A stretch of DNA of 64,000 bases, taken from the NCBI RefSeq assembly GCF_000802385.1, contig NZ_JTDN01000002.1, forward strand, positions 682,001 through 746,000, given 5' to 3'. This stretch comes from Croceibacterium mercuriale. GTDB taxonomy: Bacteria > Pseudomonadota > Alphaproteobacteria > Sphingomonadales > Sphingomonadaceae. A program made the position numbers and the translations under genes. The notes below the pieces were generated by a model. It searched no databases. It was not told the origin of the DNA and saw only the letters and a list, made by a program, of their open reading frames with translations. Positions 26,310 through 38,195 of the stretch are shown here, piece after piece; the first letter of the stretch is position 1, and each line of letters begins with the position of its first letter.

Positions 26310-28957
26310 GGCATTAGGCCGGCCAGCGCGGCGAAGGCGTTGCCCCCGGCCGCCGCCTGAGGCCGTTGTTCGCGGGGCCGATCGCCCGGGCGAGCCGCAC
26401 CGTGCCGCTCGCCTGCCCGCTCACCCGGCCGCACCGGCCGCCAGGTCCAGCGTTGTGGGGCGGGCGGGCCGAACTGCCCCTCCGCCAGGGCGCGCGGCGG
26501 ATTGCCGGAACGGAAACCCGCCTCCCGCAGCAGCGCCTGCAGCGATGCGGGCTGCACTCCCATGGAGGTGGCGAGCGCGCCATCCAGCACGAACGGCCGG
26601 CGTCCGGCCTGCGCCCGCGCATCGAAGGCGCCGCGCAGCACGCGTTCGGCCATGTCCAGCCGGATCTGCTGCCGCGCCGCACCGCGATACCCGGTGAACA
26701 CCCCGTGCCCACCGGTCACCACCGGCTCCATCCGCGGGTTCAGCAGGCCGCCGGGCGCCAGGGCATGCAGCAAGGCACGGGGGGCGGGCTTCAGCAGAGC
26801 GGGCACGAACAGGTCCAGCGCGCCCACCGTCACGCCCAGCCGGCGCAGCAGCGGGCGGCGATCCTTGGGCAGATGCTGCAACCCGGCGGCATCGCGCGCC
26901 ACGATCCCGCCGCCGGCGGCCAGCGCCAGCAGCACCGCGCGCAATTCAGTGCCGGTGGCCGGATCGACCGCCGCTTCCTCGATCCGGCGCAAGGGCGCAA
27001 GCGGCGCCAGTTGCGCCTCCAGCCAGGCGGCGAGCGCATCGGCCAGGCGGGTCCGCTGGCCGGCCTCCAGCTGGCTCAGCTCGCGCGCCAGCTTCAGCCG
27101 CGGATGGCTCAGCGTGCGGCCGCGCTCCAGCGTGGCGATGGCCCGGCCTCCGCTCCACACCTGCCCGTCACGCAGCTCCACCGTGCCCAGCTCCGCGCCG
27201 ATCAGCGCGTCGGCACGGCTGGCCAGCAACTGTGGCAGGTGCTTTTCCGCCGCAGCAAGCATCAGCCGGCGATCCTCGTGCCCGGCGGTGCCATCCACCA
27301 CGAAACGGAACCCTTCCAGGTGGCCGATCTGCTCACCTTCCACCAGCACGCGCCCGGCCTCGTCCGCTTCCACCTTCATCAGCCCGCCATCCTTCCCCAT
27401 GCCCCGCATCAGTACCGCCGTGCGCCGGTTGACGAACCGTTCGGTCAGCCGCTGGTGCAGCGCATCGGACAGCCGCGCCTCCACGCCGCGCGCGCGCGAT
27501 GCCATCTCGTCCCGCGCCAGCACCCAGTCGGGTCGCTGGCAGATATAGGCCCAGCTGCGGATCGCGGCGATGCGGCCCTGCAGCGTGTCGATGTCGCCGC
27601 CGGTCCGGTCCAGCTCCGCGATGCGCGCCGCCACGAAGTCCGCGCCCAGGTGTCCGCCGCGCAGATCCTGCCACAGGCGGGATACAAAGCGGGCATGGGT
27701 GTCGACACCCTGCTGGCGGAAATCGGGCAGCTGGCACGCCTCCCAGAAGCGCCGGACGGTACCGGCGCCGCGCACCGTGGAAACGATGTCCGGATCATCC
27801 GCCAGCCGCTTCAGCACACCCAGGTCGATCGCCTCGGGCGCGGCGGTCAGTTCCGGGCGGTCGGGCTTGGCCTCCAGATCGGCGATCAGCTGGCCGACGG
27901 AGCCGGTGCGCGGTTGCGCATCGCGCCAGGACAGCTTCGTCAGCGGGGCGAAGCGGTGCTGCTCGATCGCGTAGATCTCGTCTTCCGTGAACTCCGGCTC
28001 GCCGCCGCGACCGCTGCCCGCCAGCGTGCCGAAGCTGCCATCCTGCTGGTGGCGTCCGGCGCGCCCGGCGATCTGCGCCATCTCCGCCGGGGTCAGCCGC
28101 CGCTGCTTCACGCCGTCGAACTTGCCGAGGCCGGCAAAGGCCACATGGGTGACGTCGAGGTTGAGGCCCATGCCGATGGCATCGGTGGCGACGATGTAGT
28201 CGACCTCGCCCGACTGGAACAGTTGCACCTGGCGGTTGCGCGTCTCCGGGCTGAGCGCGCCCATCACCACCGCCGCGCCGCCACGGAACCGCCGCAGCAT
28301 CTCCGCCACCTGGTACACCTGCTCCACGCTGAAGGCGACGATGGCGGACCGGGGCGGCAGGCGGCTGAGCTTGCGCGGGCCGATATGGGTCAGGGTGGAG
28401 AACCGCGGCCGTTCCACCATCTCCGCCTTCGGGAACAGCGCGCGCACCAGCGGCTGCAACGTGGCGGAGCCGAGCAGCATCGTCTCCTCCCGCCCGCGCG
28501 CATGCAGCAGGCGGTCGGTGAAGATGTGGCCACGCTCGCGATCGGCGGAGATCTGCGCCTCGTCCAGTGCGACGAAGGCATGGCCGCCGCCGTCCCGGGG
28601 CATCGCCTCCGCCGTGCACAGGAAGTAGCGCGCGCCCGGCGGCTCGATCCGCTCCTCCCCGGTGATCAGCGCGACCTTGTCGTCGCCCTTCATCACCCGC
28701 ACCCGGTCATACACCTCGCGCGCCAGCAGGCGCAGCGGGAAGCCGATCGCGCCGCTGGAATGGGCGACCATCCGCTCGATCGCCAGATGCGTCTTGCCGG
28801 TGTTGGTGGGGCCGAGCACGGCCCGCAGGCGGCTGTCTGACGGGGGAAACAACACGATGATACCAGTGTGGCGGGTGGCGGGCACGCGCGCAAGCGGCGC
28901 ATGATGAAGCCGCCCGCTCCATCGGGCGCACGGTCGCCCCGGCTCGTCGCCGTTCAC
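26306..28957 (-). CDS. Suv3-like superfamily 2 helicase
   Basis: A large helicase of 883 residues from a GTG start. Motif I is GPTNTGKTH, motif II DEAQ, motif III GSATL and motif VI QIAGRAGR. The layout resembles mitochondrial Suv3 RNA helicase and its alphaproteobacterial relatives. The C-terminal third is Arg/Ala-rich with a less conserved region and a basic tail. The first about 34 residues look unlike the rest; a GTG at 28855 is an alternative start. Coupling to an S4 RNA-binding gene suggests a role in RNA turnover or ribosome rescue. Confidence 0.85.
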   Translation of the reverse strand: MNGDEPGRPCARWSGRLHHAPLARVPATRHTGIIVLFPPSDSRLRAVLGPTNTGKTHLAIERMVAHSSGAIGFPLRLLAREVYDRVRVMKGDDKVALITGEERIEPPGARYFLCTAEAMPRDGGGHAFVALDEAQISADRERGHIFTDRLLHARGREETMLLGSATLQPLVRALFPKAEMVERPRFSTLTHIGPRKLSRLPPRSAIVAFSVEQVYQVAEMLRRFRGGAAVVMGALSPETRNRQVQLFQSGEVDYIVATDAIGMGLNLDVTHVAFAGLGKFDGVKQRRLTPAEMAQIAGRAGRHQQDGSFGTLAGSGRGGEPEFTEDEIYAIEQHRFAPLTKLSWRDAQPRTGSVGQLIADLEAKPDRPELTAAPEAIDLGVLKRLADDPDIVSTVRGAGTVRRFWEACQLPDFRQQGVDTHARFVSRLWQDLRGGHLGADFVAARIAELDRTGGDIDTLQGRIAAIRSWAYICQRPDWVLARDEMASRARGVEARLSDALHQRLTERFVNRRTAVLMRGMGKDGGLMKVEADEAGRVLVEGEQIGHLEGFRFVVDGTAGHEDRRLMLAAAEKHLPQLLASRADALIGAELGTVELRDGQVWSGGRAIATLERGRTLSHPRLKLARELSQLEAGQRTRLADALAAWLEAQLAPLAPLRRIEEAAVDPATGTELRAVLLALAAGGGIVARDAAGLQHLPKDRRPLLRRLGVTVGALDLFVPALLKPAPRALLHALAPGGLLNPRMEPVVTGGHGVFTGYRGAARQQIRLDMAERVLRGAFDARAQAGRRPFVLDGALATSMGVQPASLQALLREAGFRSGNPPRALAEGQFGPPAPQRWTWRPVRPGERAGERHGAARPGDRPREQRPQAAAGGNAFAALAGLMP

Positions 28958-29020
28958 CCCGATGCAACTTCATGTGGATAGCAGCTTGCGGCAGGCAGGC
29001 GGCAACGGGATGGGGTATCG

Positions 29021-32130
<3,110 letters not shown>

Positions 32131-32134
<4 letters not shown>

Positions 32135-32697
32135 ATGTGGCGGACCGCTTCCCGTGGGCCACCATCATGCCGTTCGCCGGCAAGATGCCGCAGATCCACG
32201 ACACCGCCTTCGTCGCGCCCGGTGCGCGCATCATCGGTGACGTGACGATCGGGCCGGAGGCCAGCGTGTGGTACAATTGCGTGCTGCGCGGCGACATCCA
32301 CCGCATCGTGATCGGCGCGCGCAGCAACGTGCAGGATGGCAGCGTCTTCCACGTGGAAGGGCCGCGTCCCGACACGGACGGCCAGCCCAGCATCCTGGGC
32401 GAGGATTGCGTGATCGGCCACATGGCGGTGGTGCATGGCGCCACTGTGCATGATGGCGGCTTCGTCGGCATGGGGGCGGTCGCGATGGACGGCGCGGTGA
32501 TCGGCGCGGGCGCCATGCTGGGCGCCGGCGCGCTGCTCGGCCCCGGCAAGACGATCCCCCCGGCGGAGATCTGGGTCGGCCGCCCGGCCAGGTTCCTGCG
32601 CACGCAGACCCCGGAACAGGTGGCCAAGATCCGCTTCCAGACCGAACGCTACTGTCGCCTCGCCCAGGCACACCTGGCGGAGCTGACCGCGAGGTAG
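32131..32697 (+). CDS. Gamma-type carbonic anhydrase-like hexapeptide-repeat protein
   Basis: 188 residues of left-handed beta-helix with hexapeptide repeats. Metal-binding histidines are visible in SVFHVEG and IGHMAVVHG, and WYNCVLRGD is a family hallmark. The true carbonic anhydrase activity of such YrdA/PaaY-like proteins varies. It is the last core gene before the island; its ATG overlaps the acetyltransferase stop. Confidence 0.88.
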
Positions 32698-32707
32698 CAC
32701 ACCCTAC

Positions 32708-32719
32708 ACGGCTAGCCGT
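32708..32719. promoter_or_regulatory. 12-bp perfect palindrome at the left island junction
   Basis: ACGGCTAGCCGT is a perfect dyad 11 bases after the carbonic anhydrase stop and 7 bases before the first integrase ATG. It could be a recombinase operator or attachment core, or a weak terminator since ATTTAG follows. No matching copy was found at the right boundary. Confidence 0.25.
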
Positions 32720-32725
32720 ATTTAG

Positions 32726-34039
32726 ATGGGAAAAAGTGCAATCGAATCAACGAAGGTGTTCACCAAAGCGCTCCGCAGTGCGGGTGCCGCCGATGGCCTT
32801 CTGCTCCCCGCAAATCCGCAGATCTCTGGGACTCTTCACGGCAAATTTGATACATCCGATGGCCTTATGGTCCCCACCGGCCAGAGTCGCCCAAAACGGG
32901 CCTTGCTGGATGGCAATGTCGCACGGCGCAAGCTGCCGCTGCGCACCACCGAGTACTGCATCTGGGACACCGAACTGAAGGGCTTCGGGCTGCGTGTTCG
33001 GCCCTCCGGCAAGTACCTCTGGTTCGTCCGTGTACGGCACCGTGACAAGCAACGGCGATACACACTCGGCAGTACCGAAGAGCTGGATGCGGTGCTCGCT
33101 CGATCGCAGGCACGGCGACTGCTGGCCGAGGTCGCGCTGGACGGTCTGCCGAAGCGCGTTGTCGTGAAGGCGACGCCAACGATGGACGACTTTGTCGAGA
33201 CCTATTGGCCCGATCTTGCGAGGGGGTGGAAGCCGCGGACCGTAACGCGGAATATGAACGCCTGGAAATTGCAGCTGAAGGCCCCCTTCGGAGCTTGCAG
33301 GGTAGCGGATATCACCCGCGCGGATGTGGTGCGCTGGAGGGATGGTTGCGCGGGTGAAAGTGAGGCGCAGTTCAATCGCGCTGTGCCAGTGTTGGCGTCG
33401 TTGATGAAGTATGCCGAAGCGCTGCATCTACGACGCAAGGGATCGAATCCGTGCAGGGGTATATCGCGCTACAAACGGGAGGCGAAGGAGCGCTACCTTA
33501 CGCCGCTGGAATACCGGCGGATCGGCAAGGAGCTGGCCGAGGATGAGGCGGCGTTTCCGGGTGAAGTTGCGATTGTCCGCCTGCTGCTTCTTACCGGCGC
33601 GCGGGTCAGCGAGATACGCGACTTGCAGTATGAGTGGGTGAAGCCGCCGCGACTTGTCCTGCCGGACAGCAAGACCGGCCCCAAGATCATCTGGCTGAAC
33701 AGCAAGGCGCTTGCGATCCTTGAGGCTGTTCCGCGCATTGATGGTTGCCCGTTCGTCTTTCCAAACAGAAAGAGGACCAAGCCGATGCTGCTTGATCCCT
33801 GGTGGTCGAAGTTTCGCCGACGGTGTGCCCTGCCGGACGTGCGGATCCACGACCTCCGGCACAGCTTTGCCTCAGCCGCCATTATGGACAACGTGCCACT
33901 GGCTACCATCGGCAAACTGCTCGGTCATGTGCTGCCGGAGACGACAGCGAAATACGCCCACTTGGCAGACGAGGTAATTGCCGACGCCGCTCAGCGCGTC
34001 TCCGGCTCGCTCGCCAGCGCGATCGGCCTACGCCAATGA
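32726..34039 (+). CDS. Tyrosine recombinase/integrase 1
   Basis: 437 residues. An N-terminal arm-type DNA-binding region (DTELKGFGLRVRPSGKYLWF) is followed by a SAM-like core-binding domain (about 150-240) and the catalytic domain. Active-site residues are visible: Arg in TGARVSEI, Lys in DSKTGP, HDLRH, LLGH and Tyr in KYAHL. All appear intact. The first about 47 residues are weakly conserved; an ATG at 32867 may be the real start. The stop overlaps the start of a second recombinase (ATGA). Its position next to the core gene marks the left end of the island. Confidence 0.92.
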   Translation: MGKSAIESTKVFTKALRSAGAADGLLLPANPQISGTLHGKFDTSDGLMVPTGQSRPKRALLDGNVARRKLPLRTTEYCIWDTELKGFGLRVRPSGKYLWFVRVRHRDKQRRYTLGSTEELDAVLARSQARRLLAEVALDGLPKRVVVKATPTMDDFVETYWPDLARGWKPRTVTRNMNAWKLQLKAPFGACRVADITRADVVRWRDGCAGESEAQFNRAVPVLASLMKYAEALHLRRKGSNPCRGISRYKREAKERYLTPLEYRRIGKELAEDEAAFPGEVAIVRLLLLTGARVSEIRDLQYEWVKPPRLVLPDSKTGPKIIWLNSKALAILEAVPRIDGCPFVFPNRKRTKPMLLDPWWSKFRRRCALPDVRIHDLRHSFASAAIMDNVPLATIGKLLGHVLPETTAKYAHLADEVIADAAQRVSGSLASAIGLRQ

Positions 34040-35256
34040 CGGCGCTCGCCCTCAAGCAGGTGGTGGCGGAGGCGCTGGCCCGTGTCGGCGCCGACACTAG
34101 CTTCAACCGCGTGCCGAAAGGCAAGCCACGCTCGACCACATGGATCGGCATCGAGAACGGCTTCGGCATCCGCCATTATTCCACCGGTCGCAACGTCTAC
34201 ATCGTCCAGACCCGCATGGCCGGACGGCTGCGCACCGTCACGATTGGGCCGGCATCGGTCATTACCCGCGATCAGGCGACCAAGGTCACGCGTATGGTGC
34301 TGGCCTACGCTCGCATCGGCGATGACCCGGCCACCGATCGGGCGCGCATACGCTCGGCACCCAGGTTCGACGACTTTCTCGATGAGTTCTGGACCAAGTG
34401 GGCCGTGCGCTGGAGCGACCAAACCTTCAGCAACAATTCCGGGTACCGCCGCAACTATCTCGACGATGCCTTCCCGGGCATCTTTGTCGACGAGTTGAAC
34501 GAGGCGCATGTCACCAAATGGTTCGCCGACCTCAACAATAAGACCAGCCCCGGCGCGGCGAACATGACGCTTGGCCTGCTCAGCCTGATGATGAACAAGG
34601 CCGAGGCATGGGGCTACCGATTGGAGAACACCAATCCGTGCCGCGTGGTTCGCTGGAACCGCCGCCGGCACTGCCAACGCTTCCTCAGCACCGAAGAACT
34701 GCACCGCCTGGGCGAGGTGCTGGAGCGGGAGCGTGCCTCTGAGAACCCGGTGAAAGCGCTGGCAGCAACAGCCGCGACCCTCCTGCTGCTCACCGGTTGC
34801 CGCCATGGCGAGATCATCGGGCTGCATTGGAAGGACATCCGCGGCAATCGACTGAAGCTGCGCCATGGCAAGACTGGGCCGCGAACTGTTTGGCTAGGGG
34901 ACGAAGCGCGGGCGCTGCTCGACACCATCCCGCGCCACAAGAACATTGACTGGCTATTTTGGAACGTGCGCTACCGCCGGCCGATAAAATGCATCGTCCA
35001 CTACTGGCACGAGTTCCGCGCCGACGCCAAGCTGCCCGGCGTTCGCATCCATGACCTACGCCACACTTTTGCCAGCCATGCCGCGATGAACAAGGAAACG
35101 CTGCCGATGATCGGCCGGCTGCTGGGCCATGCGTCCGTGCAGTCGACGGCGCGGTACGCGCACCTCGATGATGAGCACGTGCTTGAAGCAGCGGAACAGA
35201 TCGGGACGGCAATCGAGCGGATGATGCACCCGCCGGGGCAGCACGCGGGAGTGTAG
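34036..35256 (+). CDS. Tyrosine recombinase/integrase 2
   Basis: 406 residues, divergent in sequence from integrase 1 but with the same layout: arm-binding part (GFGIRHYSTGRNVYIVQTR), core-binding part (about 110-200), catalytic part. Catalytic residues are Arg in TGCRHGEI, Lys in HGKTGP, HDLRHT, LLGH and Tyr in RYAHL. Translation is coupled to integrase 1 by ATGA. Tandem active recombinases usually act together or specialise in insertion and excision; which applies here is unknown. Confidence 0.92.
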   Translation: MTALALKQVVAEALARVGADTSFNRVPKGKPRSTTWIGIENGFGIRHYSTGRNVYIVQTRMAGRLRTVTIGPASVITRDQATKVTRMVLAYARIGDDPATDRARIRSAPRFDDFLDEFWTKWAVRWSDQTFSNNSGYRRNYLDDAFPGIFVDELNEAHVTKWFADLNNKTSPGAANMTLGLLSLMMNKAEAWGYRLENTNPCRVVRWNRRRHCQRFLSTEELHRLGEVLERERASENPVKALAATAATLLLLTGCRHGEIIGLHWKDIRGNRLKLRHGKTGPRTVWLGDEARALLDTIPRHKNIDWLFWNVRYRRPIKCIVHYWHEFRADAKLPGVRIHDLRHTFASHAAMNKETLPMIGRLLGHASVQSTARYAHLDDEHVLEAAEQIGTAIERMMHPPGQHAGV

Positions 35257-35350
35257 CTGGGCAGTTCAAGCAATTGGGCTGTCGAGACTTCCGGGTTCTT
35301 GGTGAAGGCGTCACTGTAGCTGCTATCGACCCGGCGGAGGTTTGCTAGCC

Positions 35351-36091
35351 TCAATGCTTGAAGCAATGCTCCCGATGCCAGCGAATGAACGGAGCATGCG
35401 GGCGATCGGCTGCGCGCTGTGGCATGAGCACACGGCGGCTAGCATTGATGATGCCGCGGATACTTTCCGCGTCGTTGGCCTGCCGTGACACCATGATCCC
35501 CATGTCCTCGTCTAGGGAGATTAGCCCGCGATCAAACATCCAGTGCGCCGTGCCCGACAAAGCCAGACCATTGCTGATGATGTCGGGTCCATCAGCATCG
35601 ACAGGTCGGATGTGAGCGGCTTCAACTTCGGCCCGCCCACCGCCGTTGATCAGCTTCAGCCCGGTGATCGCGCAGCGTTCATCATAAGCTACGAGAACAA
35701 TTCGCCTGAAGACGCGATCACGTACCACCCGCGACACGATCGCGGACACGCGCTTTCTCGCCTCGTCGAAGATGAAGGGCGCCCGTTCTTCGCGCACAAC
35801 CAGATTGGCTGCGGCGATGTCTGTGCGCGGGAGCAGCGGTTGTTCGTCCGCCAAGCCTGCGTCCACAATCCGAGTGGAATCACCGGGAGACAGCGTGCGG
35901 ACCGCCGCCTGTGCGCGTCCGGAAATGCGGCCCATGTCGTTCAGAACACCGCGTTCGATTGGACCATCCAGATCAGTAAACGGGACCGGGGTGGCAAAAT
36001 CGAGATAGCTACTTGGCTCGATCAGTGCGAGATACATGCCATCCGCCGAGGGATCAGGGATAATGTCCGGCTTAAGCGGACGCTCGTTCAC
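35351..36091 (-). CDS. HNH endonuclease, probably 5'-truncated
   Basis: 246 residues from a GTG. The C-terminal HNH_2 domain is clear: YDERCAITGLKL, EAAHIRPVDADGPD and NGLALSGTAHWMFDRGLISL contain the expected Cys, His and Asn. Relatives, as I remember them, have another 70-80 residues before the IPDPSADGMYLALIEP stretch. Reading upstream on this strand shows no such sequence in any frame. The gene is therefore either a shorter variant or has lost its 5' end. Opposite orientation to the island's other genes. Confidence 0.6.
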   Translation of the reverse strand: MNERPLKPDIIPDPSADGMYLALIEPSSYLDFATPVPFTDLDGPIERGVLNDMGRISGRAQAAVRTLSPGDSTRIVDAGLADEQPLLPRTDIAAANLVVREERAPFIFDEARKRVSAIVSRVVRDRVFRRIVLVAYDERCAITGLKLINGGGRAEVEAAHIRPVDADGPDIISNGLALSGTAHWMFDRGLISLDEDMGIMVSRQANDAESIRGIINASRRVLMPQRAADRPHAPFIRWHREHCFKH

Positions 36092-36224
36092 GCGTCGTGG
36101 GTGACTGCCTCAGCGGCAGAGATGAGCCAACATAGACCGGTTTGTGGAAGGCGCTCAGCGCATCGTCGGCCATACCTGTCTTCAAAAAGCCGTTGGTGAA
36201 TGTAAGAGTTAATGAACGCTGCCG

Positions 36225-36548
36225 TCAATCAAACCGTCTGCTGCGAGGACCCCTGCATCGTGTAGCCATGCCGACCCTGATGAAGGATGGCGATGAGTAG
36301 GCATTTGAACAGGTAACGCCGTCTTCTAGCATTGCTCGCCAAGTGATACGGCGAACAGAGGACTCAACCAAATCTACAGCTCGGAGGAATAGCAACCTAG
36401 ATATCGGCTCGCCTGCAAGAATTCGGGTGGCTATGCTGTTCTTAGCCTCAGGGGTGGTCAGAGCAGTGAACTCGGATCTGTCGCACCTGTTTCGGTCATA
36501 AACTTGCCCTTTAATTGTTCGACAGCCAAGATGCGCTGCTATGTTCAC
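36225..36548 (-). CDS. Hypothetical small ORF in AT-rich island DNA
   Basis: 107 codons, starting at an ATG at 36548 that is divergent from the gene at 36594. The stretch IATRILAGEPISRLLFLRAVDLVE looks protein-like and helical, and base use is AT-richer than neighbours. No ribosome site and no recognised family. The surrounding region (36092-36593) otherwise shows nothing but the promoter for 36594. Confidence 0.22.
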   Translation of the reverse strand: MNIAAHLGCRTIKGQVYDRNRCDRSEFTALTTPEAKNSIATRILAGEPISRLLFLRAVDLVESSVRRITWRAMLEDGVTCSNAYSSPSFIRVGMATRCRGPRSRRFD

Positions 36549-36593
36549 AAAAAATATCTAAGTGAAGCATTTGATAGTATTAAGGAAAGCGCA

Positions 36594-36986
36594 ATGTCCA
36601 AGATACCTATGGTTCTCAATCCAGCATGTATTAAAACACTTGCAGCGGTCGAGGCTCATCCCGACCGTTCGAACCAACATGAATTCAACGGAGTAGCCGC
36701 GCTAGAGCAGTTGTTTGGCGTGGCTAGAAGAAAGATTGAAGCGGTATTTTCTGTACGAGGAGAGGATCACTCTTACGTAGCAGAAGTCACTTGGTACGAC
36801 GCTCGGGAAAACCATCCAGATCGTTCTGAGCATAGACTTTACTTTAAAAGAAACCCAGTGATGGAGCGCGCTCGGGAGGGAGATAATATGCTGATTGGCT
36901 TTGATGGAGATCAGCTTAATTGCATTCTGATCCCTAATGCGTCCACGCAATACACTGGCTGGACGCCATCGCCATCCTTATACTAG
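36594..36986 (+). CDS. Orphan restriction-enzyme-like DNA-recognition domain protein
   Basis: 130 residues; AAGGAA precedes the ATG. It is AT-richer than its surroundings. Conserved-looking blocks are SNQHEFNGVAAL near residue 26 and TWYDARENHPDRSEHRLYF near residue 68, then REGDNMLIGF. These recall, from memory, the pseudobarrel (B3-like) effector domain of EcoRII-type and related restriction enzymes, but no nuclease domain follows. It may be a detached target-recognition module, a remnant, or a control protein. Alternative: an unrelated island gene. Confidence 0.5.
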   Translation: MSKIPMVLNPACIKTLAAVEAHPDRSNQHEFNGVAALEQLFGVARRKIEAVFSVRGEDHSYVAEVTWYDARENHPDRSEHRLYFKRNPVMERAREGDNMLIGFDGDQLNCILIPNASTQYTGWTPSPSLY

Positions 36987-37276
36987 TACAAATTGCAAGG
37001 TTCGACACATCTTCTGGTGTGTGATCATGGTGTGGTGCTCAGCGTCATCCTATGGCCGAGCTGGCCCAGACCATCAACACTAGAACTTCGGTGGCCACGA
37101 TCCGTAGGGTGAGCATGAAGGGGCAATCATCCGGCGCCTGTGCGATCGGCTTCCCTGACCGCGTGCGAGATGTGTTGAACGTGTCAAAGCGCCAAAGGGA
37201 GCCAATTTCACCCGCTGACAACGGCTCCGGCTAATGGAAAAGAGGCGTTGGGAATGACGGAAGTTCATTACGGCTC
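36987..37276. other. Non-coding or decayed island DNA
   Basis: 290 bases with only short frames (for example 61 codons at 37052-37234) that lack ribosome sites and family resemblance. Probably remnants between the orphan domain gene and the decayed gene at 37277. Confidence 0.4.
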
Positions 37277-37566
37277 ATGAGCGACCTTGCTGAGGTGAAT
37301 GCGATTATCGACCTCCTACGAAGTGGGCACGACATGCTGCCCTTTCTGACCGGGTTGTACCCTGCGACCCTGATGCAGCTTCAACCATTGCCGCTGACAT
37401 GCAGGCCTTGCTGGAGGCCACTCCTTACTAACGCCCACCCGAGCCAAGCGAGGGGCCTGTTTGGTTGCAGATCGGGAGTGCAGACGATGCGGCCTGGCTG
37501 CTGGTGTACCGCAGCCGCGGCGCCGGCATCCTGTACGTCATTGCCCCGGACAGACTGGCTGCGTGA
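37277..37566 (+). pseudogene. Decayed small gene with frameshift and internal stop
   Basis: It starts well (MSDLAEVNAIIDLLRSGHD) but around 37350-37365 the plausible protein continues in another frame (DPDAASTIAADMQALLEATPY). It then hits TAA at about 37429 and continues after it with VWLQIGSADDAAWLLVYRS to a TGA at 37566. One frameshift plus one nonsense codon therefore break a protein of about 95 residues. Family not recognised. Confidence 0.4.
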
Positions 37567-37608
37567 GCGATCGGCGGCGGAATTCCACCTCTAGCCCCTT
37601 CGGGCGAG

Positions 37609-37857
37609 CTAGGTTCGCTCGACCTTGCCGACCATCAGGTGTGCTGGGCCATCCTCGCTGGCGACAAGCACCAGCTCGCGGAAGGGCTGGTTGTGGAGAT
37701 CGCGTTCGACCAGATAATCGAGGATGTGCCCGCCCGGCTTGAGGGTGCGACGCTGCTGGACGTGGATACAGCCATCCTCGACAAAAAGCGGCGTCCAGAT
37801 AGATGGCATGCCTTCGCCCGGGCACGGTTGCGGGCGCAGGCTCTTGGCCTTGGACAC
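37609..37857 (-). CDS. Hypothetical small protein
   Basis: 82 codons from a GTG (or from an ATG 16 codons later). The part from SIWTPLFVEDGCIHVQQRRT to the end reads like a folded beta-rich protein with normal codon use. No recognised family, no clear ribosome site. It could be a fragment of a larger lost gene. Confidence 0.33.
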   Translation of the reverse strand: MSKAKSLRPQPCPGEGMPSIWTPLFVEDGCIHVQQRRTLKPGGHILDYLVERDLHNQPFRELVLVASEDGPAHLMVGKVERT

Positions 37858-38195
37858 TATCTGCAGGCGCGAGAGGGCGTTTCCAGGTTTGGCTGGTAGA
37901 GACGGACGATCCCCGTGCGAACTTTGTGGCCAAGAGGCATAGGACTACCGGTTGACTGGACCTGTCTGGCTCCAAGACCATCGAGGCGGTCGATCCAGTC
38001 GTGTCGGAGTATTGCCTGATGGCCCCGCTACACTGGCTGCGGGTCTTGCCGGTGTGATCAGCGGGGAGCCGCGGGCGCTTGTCCAGGATCAGTGGTTAAC
38101 TTCCCCCCGGGGATAAAACATAAATTGTCCCTGTTTGTTCTTGCCTGTTGGGAGGCTCTACGCCAAAGTGGCACGAATTGTCCCAGAGGTGACCC
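37858..38195. other. Intergenic region upstream of the restriction-modification operon
   Basis: 338 bases without a convincing gene. A short frame encoding SKTIEAVDPVVSEYCLMAPL-like sequence near 37970-38055 may be a remnant. The last 75 bases hold the promoter and repeated AATTGTCCC elements of the methyltransferase operon. Confidence 0.4.
38123..38184. promoter_or_regulatory. Repeated AATTGTCCC elements before the methyltransferase gene
   Basis: AATTGTCCC occurs at 38123-38131 and 38176-38184, 53 bases apart; the second lies just before the ribosome site of the methyltransferase. M.SsoII/M.Ecl18kI-type methyltransferases bind, from memory, an inverted repeat with TTGTCC arms through their N-terminal HTH. 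The second copy forms a partial dyad (GGCACGA-A-TTGTCCC, 5 of 7 symmetric). The methyltransferase here also has an N-terminal HTH, so autoregulation is likely. Confidence 0.45.

Noticed and set aside
37052-37234. 61-codon plus-strand frame
   Set aside because: No ribosome site, no recognisable pattern, lies among decayed DNA.
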